64,000 nucleotides of DNA from Trichococcus collinsii (GTDB lineage: Bacteria; Bacillota; Bacilli; Lactobacillales; Aerococcaceae). How positions within the stretch are numbered: the stretch's first letter is position 1; each line of letters starts with the position of its first letter. Below the pieces are notes generated by a model. The model saw only the letters and a program-made list of their open reading frames with translations. It ran no database searches and was not told where the DNA came from. The stretch covers positions 372,001 to 436,000 of the forward strand of contig NZ_FNQH01000003.1 of NCBI RefSeq assembly GCF_900107505.1. Reading direction: 5' to 3'. Below are positions 55,335 through 64,000 of the stretch, one piece after another. The translations under genes were made by a program, and so were the position numbers.

Positions 55335-55562
55335 GCCACACCCAAGGGTGTGACTGAGGCACTCCCTCCGCAGAGCGCCTGCTTGCCGGAGGACAACACT
55401 CATGCCGGTGATGCAACTCCGATGAAAATGTTTTAGCCAGAGCTGGTTAGGGTTAGGGTGAGGGCGGCCAAACTCCGGCGAAGCCTCGCTTTGCGGAGGT
55501 AATGAGTTTTCGTGCTGCCCTGCTCCGGTGCAAGGTCGCTTATCGGAGCAACAACCCTGATG
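55335..55562. repeat. GC-rich composite repeat F
   Basis: A copy of the second subclass: it opens with ACACCCAAGGGTGTG and contains CTCCGCAGAGCGCCTGCTTGCCGGAG-like, ACTCCGGCGAAGCCTCGC and GCTCCGGTGCAAGGTCGCTTATCGGAGC hairpins. Copies G and H share the same opening. Confidence 0.78.
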
Positions 55563-55832
55563 GGAGAGCGGACGATTGCGTTCTCGGGCTCGGAAAGCTG
55601 GTGCGTACTTTTATCTGCATATTTCAATGAGATTGATTTTTCATTAGAAGTAATCGTTTCCTTATTGCCCCGGATTGCAAATCGATATAGTTATTTCAAT
55701 TGAAATGAAGTAAAATTTAGGGGCGAGTTGAAATAATAATATGAGGTATTTTGAAATCAGAATAAGATCATTTTTAAAGTTTGTGGATTTTGTATCATTG
55801 ACCGAATGAACACTAAAGGAGCTAATAATACT

Positions 55833-56759
55833 ATGAAGCAAGTCAGAAAAGCAGTCATTCCAGCGGCCGGTTTCGGCACGCGTTTTTTACCGGCTACAAA
55901 GGCCATGGCGAAAGAAATGTTGCCGATCGTCGATAAGCCGACCATCCAATTCATCGTCGAGGAAGCCATCGCATCCGGAATCGAAGAGATCTTGATCGTA
56001 ACAGGCAAAAGTAAGCGCGCCATCGAAGACCATTTCGACTCCAATGTCGAGTTGGAGATGAACTTGCGCGAAAAAGGCAAGCACGAATTGTTGGCGCTTG
56101 TTCAGGAAACGACGGGCGTGCGCATCCACTTTGTGCGTCAAGCCTATCCTTTGGGACTGGGCCATGCTGTCCTGCAGGCGAAAGCTTTCGTCGGCCAAGA
56201 GCCTTTCGTCGTCATGCTTGGAGATGATCTGATGGAGGATGAAGTGCCATTGGCGAAACAACTGATCAACGCTTATGAACGCACGCATGCATCGAATATC
56301 GCTGTCATGGCGGTACCGCAGGAAGAAACATCCAAGTACGGCATCATCGACATCGCTTCCGAATTGGAACCAGGCTTATACAATGTCAGCCGTTTCGTGG
56401 AGAAACCGAAAGCGGAAGAAGCGCCAAGCAACTTGGCCATCATCGGCCGCTACCTGCTGACACCTGAAATCTTCGAAATCCTGGAGAACCAGACTCCTGG
56501 AGCAGGCGGCGAAATCCAACTGACCGATGCCATCGACACCCTGAACCAAACCCAACGCGTCTTCGCGAAACGTTTCGAAGGAACCCGCTACGACGTCGGT
56601 GACAAGTTCGGCTTCATGACCACCAGCATCGGCTATGGTCTGACTCACCCGGAAATTAAGCATAAGTTGAAGGAATATATTATTGCGCTTGGGAAAGAAC
56701 TGTCCGGTGAGAACGAAAGTGATACGACATTGGCTGATACGACCGTTTCAGCGTTGTAG
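55833..56759 (+). CDS. galU: UTP-glucose-1-phosphate uridylyltransferase
   Basis: A 308-residue enzyme making UDP-glucose. [20 protein letters not shown] is the nucleotide-binding loop; [58 protein letters not shown] and [13 protein letters not shown] are all conserved. The start chosen is ATG 55833 with AAAGGAG 11 bases upstream; an ATG at 55806 has no ribosome site. Its product is the substrate of Ugd in the polysaccharide locus, though the gene lies outside it beyond the IS element. Confidence 0.92.
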   Translation: MKQVRKAVIPAAGFGTRFLPATKAMAKEMLPIVDKPTIQFIVEEAIASGIEEILIVTGKSKRAIEDHFDSNVELEMNLREKGKHELLALVQETTGVRIHFVRQAYPLGLGHAVLQAKAFVGQEPFVVMLGDDLMEDEVPLAKQLINAYERTHASNIAVMAVPQEETSKYGIIDIASELEPGLYNVSRFVEKPKAEEAPSNLAIIGRYLLTPEIFEILENQTPGAGGEIQLTDAIDTLNQTQRVFAKRFEGTRYDVGDKFGFMTTSIGYGLTHPEIKHKLKEYIIALGKELSGENESDTTLADTTVSAL

Positions 56760-56810
56760 GAGTGCCCGGTAAAAGAAAGATGCGGTTTTTTTGGTGTCTG
56801 CCATAAACGA

Positions 56811-56970
56811 AAGCACGCCCGAGGGTGTGCCAGGGGCGCCTGCTCCGATGAGCGCGCTCTTATCGGAGGAGACACTCCCGCCGATGAGCTACCTCCGAGG
56901 AGAAAGTTTTCGTCGGAGGTAGCCCATTTGCAGACGCCCCAACTCCGGCGAAGCCGTTGTGGTCGGAGGT
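56811..56970. repeat. GC-rich composite repeat G
   Basis: Opens ACGCCCGAGGGTGTG, then GCTCCGATGAGCGCGCTCTTATCGGAG and ACCTCCGAGGAGAAAG...GTCGGAGGT hairpins, ending ACTCCGGCGAAGCCGTTG...GTCGGAGGTAATCGTCTTTT. The ending is nearly the same as in copy H. Confidence 0.8.
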
Positions 56971-57111
56971 AATCGTCTTTTCGGATTCTCAGTTCAGGAA
57001 AGAAAACCGATCATCAGAGACGAATCTTTACATCCGATGAGCTGGTTGGATAAGCGGCACGGCAGCCAGTTATTTTCGCGTATGCGGTGACTGGATATTG
57101 AATGGAGTGAG

Positions 57112-57150
57112 AGGTGCAGGCTGGGATTCCCAGCCTGCGCCTATCTTTTA
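57112..57150 (+). terminator. Near-perfect 31-bp palindromic hairpin upstream of rfbB
   Basis: AGGTGCAGGCTGGGA faces its complement with almost no loop (57112-57142), followed by ATCTTTTA. It can act as a terminator; its position about 85 bp before rfbB also allows attenuation. Confidence 0.6.
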
Positions 57151-57209
57151 TATTATGGAAACATTTTTAGTATTGGACTATAAGCCGAAGTCCTTTACAG
57201 TGGAAATGA

Positions 57210-58256
<1,047 letters not shown>

Positions 58257-58323
58257 GGATTAGCGAAACGCTCTTCTGGAGCCCGTTTTTTGATTAAATG
58301 GAAAATAAAGGAGGCCTGTGGAT

Positions 58324-58794
58324 ATGATGAAAGCCAAACAACGCAAACTGCTGATCCTGCTGGCGGTCGTCTTCTGGATGGCGATCATCTTCAAGCTTTC
58401 AGCACAGCCCGGAGAACAGTCGAATATCCTGAGCACAAAAGTGACGACAGTCATCGTCAGACTGGCGCAACAATTCCGGCCTGACGTGAATGTCGTATCA
58501 TTGAATTACTTCATCCGCAAATGCGCCCATTTCCTGGCCTATCTCGTGTTGGGAATCATTGTTTTGTTTGCAATGAGGCGGATTGGGTTGATGGGTAAGC
58601 AGGGTCTATTATTCACATTGCTGCTCTGCATCGGCTACGCCATCACCGACGAACTCCACCAAGCCTTCGTCCCCGGCCGCACACCCAAATTGCTGGATGT
58701 TTTGATAGACAGCAGCGGCGCTTCACTCGGGATTAGTATTTATCTTCTGTTTGTGGAAAACAGATGGAAAGAAATGAATCAGAAGCGTTTATAG
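58324..58794 (+). CDS. VanZ-like membrane protein
   Basis: A 156-residue protein with four membrane helices. LAVVFWMAIIFKLSAQPGEQ near the N terminus, FIRKCAHFLAYLVLGI, and YAITDELHQAFVPGRTPKLL followed by DVLIDSSGA are the VanZ-family signatures. Family members influence low-level teicoplanin resistance or envelope properties; the exact role is unknown. The ATG at 58324 lies nine bases after AAAGGAGG; GTG 58318 is too close to it. Confidence 0.85.
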   Translation: MMKAKQRKLLILLAVVFWMAIIFKLSAQPGEQSNILSTKVTTVIVRLAQQFRPDVNVVSLNYFIRKCAHFLAYLVLGIIVLFAMRRIGLMGKQGLLFTLLLCIGYAITDELHQAFVPGRTPKLLDVLIDSSGASLGISIYLLFVENRWKEMNQKRL

Positions 58795-58796
58795 TA

Positions 58797-59030
58797 CACC
58801 CGATGGTGTGGCGCGTGGCCGCGCCGAATGCGCATCTCCGATGAGCGGGTTCCCGCCGGAGAACGACATTGCTCCAGATAGCTCAACTTCGACGAGCGAA
58901 CGTTAGCCGGAGGAGACAGTCTTACGGTCGGCTGAACTCCGGCGAAGCCGCGGTGGTCGGAGGTGATTGTCTTTTTGGATGCTCTCCTCCGGCGAAGGTC
59001 ATCCTCATCGGAGGAGGTCGGCCGCCCGAT
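58797..59030. repeat. GC-rich composite repeat H
   Basis: Opens CACCCGATGGTGTG, then TCTCCGATGAGCGGGTTCCC...CGGAGA-type hairpins and the shared end ACTCCGGCGAAGCCGCGG...GTCGGAGGTGATTGTCTTTT, plus one extra CTCCGGCGAAGG...CGGAGGAGG hairpin. Confidence 0.8.
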
Positions 59031-59060
59031 AAAAAAAATATACAAAAAAGGAGACCCGCC

Positions 59061-60131
59061 ATGAACAACCAATACCTTGCATTTTACGCATCATCCCACG
59101 GCTTCGGTCACATGACCCGTTGCCTGGCGATCATCGAGGAACTTTTGGAGACGACCGATCATCTGATTTATCTGGCGAGCGGCGCCTTTCAGAACAGTTT
59201 CGCCCGCGTTTATCTCGAGCGCTTCGGCGACCGCGTGACCTATAGGGACATCCGCACCGAGGTCGGCCTCGTCAACAAGGACAACAGTCTGAAGGTCGAC
59301 ATCCCGCGACTCGAGCACGAGCTGACCGATTTCATGGTCAGCTGGGATACCGCCGTCGCCGCGGAAGTCGCCATTTTGCGCGATCTGCCCGTCGCCTGCG
59401 TCATCAGTGACATCAGCGCCATCGGCATCCAAGTCGGGGAACAACTGGGGGTGCGCAATATCGGCATCGCCAACTTCACTTGGTGCGAGCAGTACGAATT
59501 CCTTGGTCTTTCCGACACCATCATCGACAGATTCCGGGAAGTCTACGCCAAACTCGACATGCTGATCGAATACGACCTGATGCTGCCGGCGCCCAAAATG
59601 CCCGTCCCAAGAAAACAAATCGGTTTCATCTGCCGCCGCTTCGATAACGACCGCATTGCAGCCATCAGAGCCCAATACGGCCCGAGCGTCTTCATCACCT
59701 GCGGTAAATCAGCAGACCTGAAAAATATCAAGATCGACAACTACGACGGCACCATCTTCACAACCAGCGGCATCAATATCACCGCAACCGGAAACGCCAA
59801 AATCATCCAACTACCAATCGAAACCTTCGACACCCACAACTACCTCGCCGCCAGCGACATCGTCATCGCCAAAGCCGGCTGGGGTACCATCTCCGAAGCC
59901 CTGCTTTCCAAGAGGAATCTGGTGCTGATCGAAATGGAAGGCGTACTGGAAGACACCGAAAACATCGAAGAGCTGAAGCGCCGCGGCGTCGCGGTATCGA
60001 TCAAAAAATCCGATCTAAAACGCATAGATATGCAAGTAATCACGGATCTTATCGCGGAGAACATCGTAAGAGAGAATCTGGATAAGTACGAGAATGCAAC
60101 GGGCGACATCATTCGAACTCTGAACGTCTAG
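59061..60131 (+). CDS. MurG-like (GT28-type) glycosyltransferase
   Basis: A 356-residue GT-B protein. The N terminus YLAFYASSHGFGHMTRCLAI is the glycine-rich acceptor loop of MurG-like and UDP-glycosyltransferase-like enzymes, and the C-terminal donor motif is IVIAKAGWGTISEALLSKRN (around 273-292), resembling the UDP-GlcNAc site of MurG. No membrane helices. The ATG at 59061 follows AAAAAAGGAGACC; longer extension into repeat H is rejected. Substrate unknown; cell-wall glycan or glycolipid synthesis is plausible. Confidence 0.75.
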   Translation: MNNQYLAFYASSHGFGHMTRCLAIIEELLETTDHLIYLASGAFQNSFARVYLERFGDRVTYRDIRTEVGLVNKDNSLKVDIPRLEHELTDFMVSWDTAVAAEVAILRDLPVACVISDISAIGIQVGEQLGVRNIGIANFTWCEQYEFLGLSDTIIDRFREVYAKLDMLIEYDLMLPAPKMPVPRKQIGFICRRFDNDRIAAIRAQYGPSVFITCGKSADLKNIKIDNYDGTIFTTSGINITATGNAKIIQLPIETFDTHNYLAASDIVIAKAGWGTISEALLSKRNLVLIEMEGVLEDTENIEELKRRGVAVSIKKSDLKRIDMQVITDLIAENIVRENLDKYENATGDIIRTLNV

Positions 60132-60454
60132 TAAACGCTAAAGTTGCGCCGATTTCCGATGAGGCTCACCCCAAAAAGGAGCAAAGCATCTACAACAAAA
60201 AATAGTACAGTACTTTTAATACCTCCGATATGATGGGACGCAATTACTTTTGTGGACATTTTATCAGGGGTATTTGACGTGTGGAACTCTGTTAAATAAA
60301 TAAATAGATAGAACAACATCAACCGCAGGAACATGATGGCATAAGCGATTGTTCGTGTTTCCACATTAATGTGGTAGCGAGATATTATTTACGGAATACT
60401 TATTGTGGGATAGTATGAGAATCAAGGAAGCGCTTCCGGAGGTGGTTTGGGAAA
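60132..60454. other. Intergenic region before the PTS regulator
   Basis: No gene supported. GGAAGCGCTTCC at about 60427-60438 is a perfect 12-bp palindrome immediately before the ribosome site of the regulator gene and could be an operator. A minus-strand hydrophobic frame (60128-60364) was considered and rejected. Confidence 0.35.
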
Positions 60455-62407
60455 ATGTTATTAAGTAAAAGAGAACAAGGGTTATTGCAATTGCTGTTGG
60501 AAGAAACAGAGTATTTACCAGCGGTACATTTTCAAAAAAAACTATACGTTTCTTCGAAAACAATCTATACAGATTTGACTCATTTGGAAGAGAAGTTGGA
60601 GGGAACAGGGTTACACATCTCCCGCTTACCACGAAAGGGCATCAAAATCGAAGGCGAAAGCAATGCGAGGAAAAAGGTGACGAGCTTATTTGTCGAAAAT
60701 ACAATATCATTCGATGAATACTCACCGGAATATCGAAAAGTATTTATTTTCGCAAACTATCTTTTTTCCGATAAACCGATGACGTATCAAGGTCTTGCAG
60801 ATTATTTTTTCGTCAGTCATCAATCAATCAAGAAAGATGTGGATGAAATTATCCGGTTTTGCCAGGATCATGAAGTGAACGCATATCTGACCCATTCACA
60901 CTTGATTCTGGACTCGGACGAGTGTTCAAGGCAACGTGTGTTCAAGTCACTGTTGGATCATTACATCGATAATTCAAATCTGGATGCACCTGCTATTCAG
61001 AGTATTTTTCAAGAGAAGACGGTGGCTCTTGTCTCACTCTTTGTCTCAGATTTGGCCATTTTGTTGGGGCGTCCGTTGAATAGTTACTTTGTGGATTCAT
61101 TACTTTTTTCGCTTGAAATTTTCTTGTCACGTGCGCAATTGGGCTATCATATCGTCCAACAGTCAAAATTGGTTTTTGACGAAATGAATCGGATGAAACT
61201 CTATATGCAGGGAATTTCCTTTGCAGAAAAAGCTGCTGTCGAACTGCTGATTCAATTGACGGATGAAGATGTGCAATATATTTGTTCCTTGTTGTTGGCT
61301 CATGGTGTAGAGCCTTATCTGAAGGTCACAAACAATAAAGACAAAATGTTGTTGGTCACCAATAAGCTGATCCGGAAAATGTCGGAATTATTGGATGCTG
61401 ATCTGACAGACAACGAATTGCTTGTCCAGGCTTTGATAGCCCACATCGTTCCGATGATCCATCGCCTTAGAAATAACATTCTTGTCATCAATCCACTTAG
61501 GGATAGCATCAAGAAGCAATATTCAACGATGTTTACGTTGACCAAATTTGTGATTGGGGATCTCGAGAGGGAATATGCAGTATCGCTGACCGAGGATGAA
61601 GTGACTTTTTTGACAATCCATTTTCAATTGGCATTTGAAAGAATCAGGGTGACAAAGCATATCTTGATCGTGTGCCATTCAGGGCTGGCCACATCCGAAT
61701 TGATTTTTAATCGCGTGAAGCAAAATGTGACGGCTGATGTGATATTGGAAATTACCAGTTCTGATAAACTGCATAAGGCATCTTTGACGAATGTGGATCT
61801 GATCATTTCGACCATTCCCTTGGCTACTTTGCCAGTAGAAGTTATGTATGTTTCAGCTCTGCCTACACCGGAAGAAATCGGCAAAATATCTGCCTATATA
61901 AGCAACTTGAGTCAGCATGAAAAGAGTTTTCATTCGAAACAATATCAGAATTCGACAGTACTCAGTAAGTATCTGGATGAGGACTTCCTGTATGTGAAGC
62001 AGGCATTCGAAACGAAAGAATCAATTCTGAATTACTTGGCCGATGATTATTTTGAGCGAGGGTTTGTGACGAGTGACTTCAAAAAGACACTTTTTGAAAG
62101 GGAAGAGTTGGGCAGTACGGGATTGAAGACGGGTGTTGCCATTCCCCATGCTGAACCACAAACGGTTATACGAACCAAGGTCACGTTTATGGCTTTGGAA
62201 TCACCTATCAAGTGGGGAATGAGCCGAGTCCAATTGGTGGTCTTATTGGCAATAGCTGAGGAAGACATGACAGAAGCAAAAGAATTGATTGCATCGATTT
62301 ATGATCTTTTTAACTCACCGGAGGAAATAAAGTGGGTTGTAGAAAGTAAGAACAAAGAGGAGTTGTACGAGCGGCTTCTGAGAGGAGGAACGGGGCATGT
62401 TTTTTAA
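60455..62407 (+). CDS. PRD-containing PTS transcriptional regulator (BglG/MtlR-like)
   Basis: A 650-residue multi-domain activator: N-terminal HTH_11 domains (about 5-160; YVSSKTIYTDLTHLEEKLEG, YFFVSHQSIKKDVDEIIRFC), two PRD domains (about 175-395), an EIIB(Gat)-like domain with Cys in HILIVCHSGLATSELIFNRV (about 405-490) and a C-terminal EIIA domain with the phosphorylatable His in GVAIPHAEPQ (about 570). PTS phosphorylation would tune its activity. It overlaps the following EIIA gene by 11 bases and surely controls that operon. GGAGG lies 13 bases before the ATG. Confidence 0.88.
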   Translation: MLLSKREQGLLQLLLEETEYLPAVHFQKKLYVSSKTIYTDLTHLEEKLEGTGLHISRLPRKGIKIEGESNARKKVTSLFVENTISFDEYSPEYRKVFIFANYLFSDKPMTYQGLADYFFVSHQSIKKDVDEIIRFCQDHEVNAYLTHSHLILDSDECSRQRVFKSLLDHYIDNSNLDAPAIQSIFQEKTVALVSLFVSDLAILLGRPLNSYFVDSLLFSLEIFLSRAQLGYHIVQQSKLVFDEMNRMKLYMQGISFAEKAAVELLIQLTDEDVQYICSLLLAHGVEPYLKVTNNKDKMLLVTNKLIRKMSELLDADLTDNELLVQALIAHIVPMIHRLRNNILVINPLRDSIKKQYSTMFTLTKFVIGDLEREYAVSLTEDEVTFLTIHFQLAFERIRVTKHILIVCHSGLATSELIFNRVKQNVTADVILEITSSDKLHKASLTNVDLIISTIPLATLPVEVMYVSALPTPEEIGKISAYISNLSQHEKSFHSKQYQNSTVLSKYLDEDFLYVKQAFETKESILNYLADDYFERGFVTSDFKKTLFEREELGSTGLKTGVAIPHAEPQTVIRTKVTFMALESPIKWGMSRVQLVVLLAIAEEDMTEAKELIASIYDLFNSPEEIKWVVESKNKEELYERLLRGGTGHVF

Positions 62408-62852
62408 CCATCAGATTGCGTTGTTAAAAAAGAATGTGTCTTCTAAGGAAGTTGCATTTCAAATGTTGGCAGACGAATTATTGGAAAACAATTGTGTCAA
62501 TCAAGATTTTTTAGCCAATATCATCAAACGGGAAGAAATTTTTCCCACAGGTTTGGAAATTAACGGTATTGGGGTAGCCATCCCCCATACTGACAGTGAA
62601 TATGTAAAAGAATCTCAGGTGGGGTTCATGTCTCTGGAGGAACCATTGTCGTTTTTAGAAATGGGAACGAATGACAAAGAGGTCCCCGTATCGCTGCTAT
62701 TTATGCTGGCACTGAAAGAGCCTCATGAACAGTTGGAAATGCTTCAACGTTTGATTGAAATGTTCCAACAAGAAGGTGTTTTGGAGTTATTGATGAAAGT
62801 TGATCAGAAGGAAGCGTATCAAGAAATCATTCAAAAATATGGATTAAGCTAG
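62397..62852 (+). CDS. PTS EIIA, fructose/galactitol type
   Basis: A 151-residue EIIA(Fru/Gat-type) phosphocarrier. The active-site motif is TGLEINGIGVAIPHTDSEYV with the phospho-accepting His (around residue 64). FMSLEEPLSFLEMG and LLFMLALKEPHEQLEMLQRL match the family. AGGAGG precedes the ATG, which lies inside the 3' end of the regulator gene. It would phosphorylate an EIIB not seen in this window, probably encoded past the right edge. Confidence 0.88.
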   Translation: MFFNHQIALLKKNVSSKEVAFQMLADELLENNCVNQDFLANIIKREEIFPTGLEINGIGVAIPHTDSEYVKESQVGFMSLEEPLSFLEMGTNDKEVPVSLLFMLALKEPHEQLEMLQRLIEMFQQEGVLELLMKVDQKEAYQEIIQKYGLS

Positions 62853-62863
62853 GAGGAAAAGAA

Positions 62864-64000
62864 ATGTTAGATGCATTGCAATGGTTTGTGGATTTAGGGT
62901 CCATAGTTGTCTTACCGATCTTGATATTCATTTTTGGTTTGATATTGGGAACAAAGCCAGGAAAAGCACTCACGTCAGCATTGATGGTAGGTGTTGGATT
63001 TGTAGGGTTGAACTTGGTAATCGATCTATTGGGCAACAGCTTAGGACCAGCGGCTCAACAAATGGTGGAACGCTTTGGGCTGACGCTCACTACAATCGAT
63101 GTGGGCTGGCCGGCTGCGGCTGCTATATCCTATGGGACGATTCTGGGGAGTCTGGCTATTCCGATAGGTGTTGCTGTCAATGTCATCCTGATTATCGTTG
63201 GGTTAACGAAAACATTGAACGTGGATATTTGGAATATCTGGCATGCAGCCTTTATTGCTTCATTAGTTTATGCGTTGACAGATAACTTTGCGATGGGAAT
63301 TGCCGCAACAGTCATTTATTTGATGATGATTTTGTTGATGGGGGACATTTTGGGGCCAGTCATCAATAAGTTCTATGGCTTCCCGAACATCACTTTCCCT
63401 CATGGGACGGCTGCACCAGGATTTGTTTTTGCACTTCCCATGAACTGGTTATTCGACAGAATTCCAGGGATTAAAGATTGGAAGGCCGATCCCGAAACGA
63501 TTCAAAATAAATTTGGTGTTTTCGGTGATTCAACCGTTATGGGCTTTATGATCGGCTTAGTCATCGGAGTTTTGGCGGGATATGATGTAGCCGGAACCGG
63601 TCAGTTGGCTGTTAAAACGGGTGCTGTCATGGTCATCATGCCAAAAATGGTCGCATTGCTGATGGAAGGGTTGACGCCGATTTCTGAAGCAGCAAATGAA
63701 TTCGTAAGAAAACGTTTCCCGGGCCGCGAATTATATATTGGTATGGATGCTGCTTTGTCGGTAGGCCATCCCGCTGTGTTATCTTCTTCCTTGCTGTTGG
63801 TGCCGGTCACAATCTTGTTGGCAGTCATTTTGCCTGGAAACACAACATTACCGTTCGGAGATTTGGCAACGATTCCGTTCCTGATCTGTCTGATGGCGGC
63901 TGTGTTTAATGGAAACATCATTCGTACGGTGATTGCAGGTTCTCTTTACATGGTCAGCATTTTGTACATCACATCTTGGGTAGCACCATTAGTAACCGCC
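62864..64000 (+). CDS. PTS EIIC, galactitol type (GatC-like), 3' truncated by window edge
   Basis: The frame runs from ATG 62864 (AGGAGGAAAAGAA upstream) to the last base, at least 379 residues. It is a polytopic permease of the galactitol (EIIC-Gat) family: FVDLGSIVVLPILIFIFGLI at the start, DVGWPAAAAISYGTILGSLA, HGTAAPGFVFALPMNWLFDR and YIGMDAALSVGHPAVLSSSL. It follows EIIA by 11 bp, completing a regulator-EIIA-EIIC operon for a polyol or related sugar. EIIB and catabolic genes probably lie downstream. Confidence 0.88.
   Translation, partial: MLDALQWFVDLGSIVVLPILIFIFGLILGTKPGKALTSALMVGVGFVGLNLVIDLLGNSLGPAAQQMVERFGLTLTTIDVGWPAAAAISYGTILGSLAIPIGVAVNVILIIVGLTKTLNVDIWNIWHAAFIASLVYALTDNFAMGIAATVIYLMMILLMGDILGPVINKFYGFPNITFPHGTAAPGFVFALPMNWLFDRIPGIKDWKADPETIQNKFGVFGDSTVMGFMIGLVIGVLAGYDVAGTGQLAVKTGAVMVIMPKMVALLMEGLTPISEAANEFVRKRFPGRELYIGMDAALSVGHPAVLSSSLLLVPVTILLAVILPGNTTLPFGDLATIPFLICLMAAVFNGNIIRTVIAGSLYMVSILYITSWVAPLVTA

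Noticed and set aside
59091-59675. Leftward 194-codon frame opposite the MurG-like gene
   Set aside because: Asp/Val-rich antisense shadow of a GC-rich gene, without ribosome site.
60128-60364. Leftward 78-codon hydrophobic frame
   Set aside because: GTG start without ribosome site, AT-rich intergenic sequence, no recognisable family. Hydrophobicity alone is not enough.

Overview
The window looks like a chromosomal segment of a low-to-mid-GC Firmicute, most likely a Carnobacteriaceae member (Trichococcus or a close relative). This rests on family content recalled from memory: PTS systems, a WxL / DUF916-DUF3324 surface pair, an M29 aminopeptidase, flavodoxin, a CoA-disulfide reductase fusion, AGGAGG-type ribosome sites and rho-independent terminators. 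No database search was possible, so the genus is an inference.

Layout. 1-4.5 kb: 3' part of a DUF1538 membrane protein, a GW-repeat/NlpC cell-wall hydrolase and a signal-less leftover domain. 4.6-7.4 kb: a lactose/cellobiose-type EIIC with an unusual stand-alone RarA/MgsA C-terminal-like protein, divergent from an RpiR/SIS regulator. 7.5-9.6 kb: a YeiH-type exporter and divergent LysR regulator. 9.6-10.9 kb: guaC behind a structured leader. 11.9-13.1 kb: a divergent cassette of a 56-residue secreted-peptide gene (absent from longer-ORF listings) and an HTH-TPR regulator of RNPP (Rgg/PlcR) type, read as a candidate undescribed peptide-pheromone system. 13.3-21.2 kb: housekeeping genes (F420-reductase-like protein, tRNA-Arg, PepS, coiled-coil protein, flavodoxin, NERD protein) separated by large GC-rich repeat arrays. 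21.2-30.4 kb: four-domain CoA-disulfide reductase behind a CsoR/CstR-like operator, a predicted c-di-GMP-I riboswitch ahead of a WxL protein and its DUF916/DUF3324 partner, a Gfo/Idh/MocA enzyme, UvsE and a YhcH-type protein.

31.4-51.1 kb is an exopolysaccharide/capsule locus of the Wzx/Wzy type: two phosphoglycosyltransferases, a UDP-glucuronate 4-epimerase, five GT4-like glycosyltransferases, a hexapeptide acyltransferase, Wzy, Wzx, Gmd, Rmd, a phosphohexomutase, ManC and Ugd. Together these predict a polymer with GDP-D-rhamnose (or mannose) and UDP-glucuronate/galacturonate-derived sugars. The locus is visibly AT-richer than its flanks, contains none of the repeat families, and carries a decayed epimerase gene, all signs of transfer. 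51.8-55.2 kb: two paralogous small unknown proteins and a complete IS21-family element with target duplication. 55.8-60.1 kb: galU, rfbB, a VanZ-like protein and a MurG-like glycosyltransferase. 60.4-64 kb: a PRD/EIIB/EIIA regulator, EIIA and the start of a galactitol-type EIIC that runs off the end.

Two dispersed intergenic repeat families dominate the non-coding DNA: a 52-bp hairpin repeat (five loci, 1-5 units at a strict 52-bp period) and a larger GC-rich composite repeat with CTCCG...CGGAG hairpins (eight loci; tandem period 189 bp in two arrays and about 199 bp in a third).
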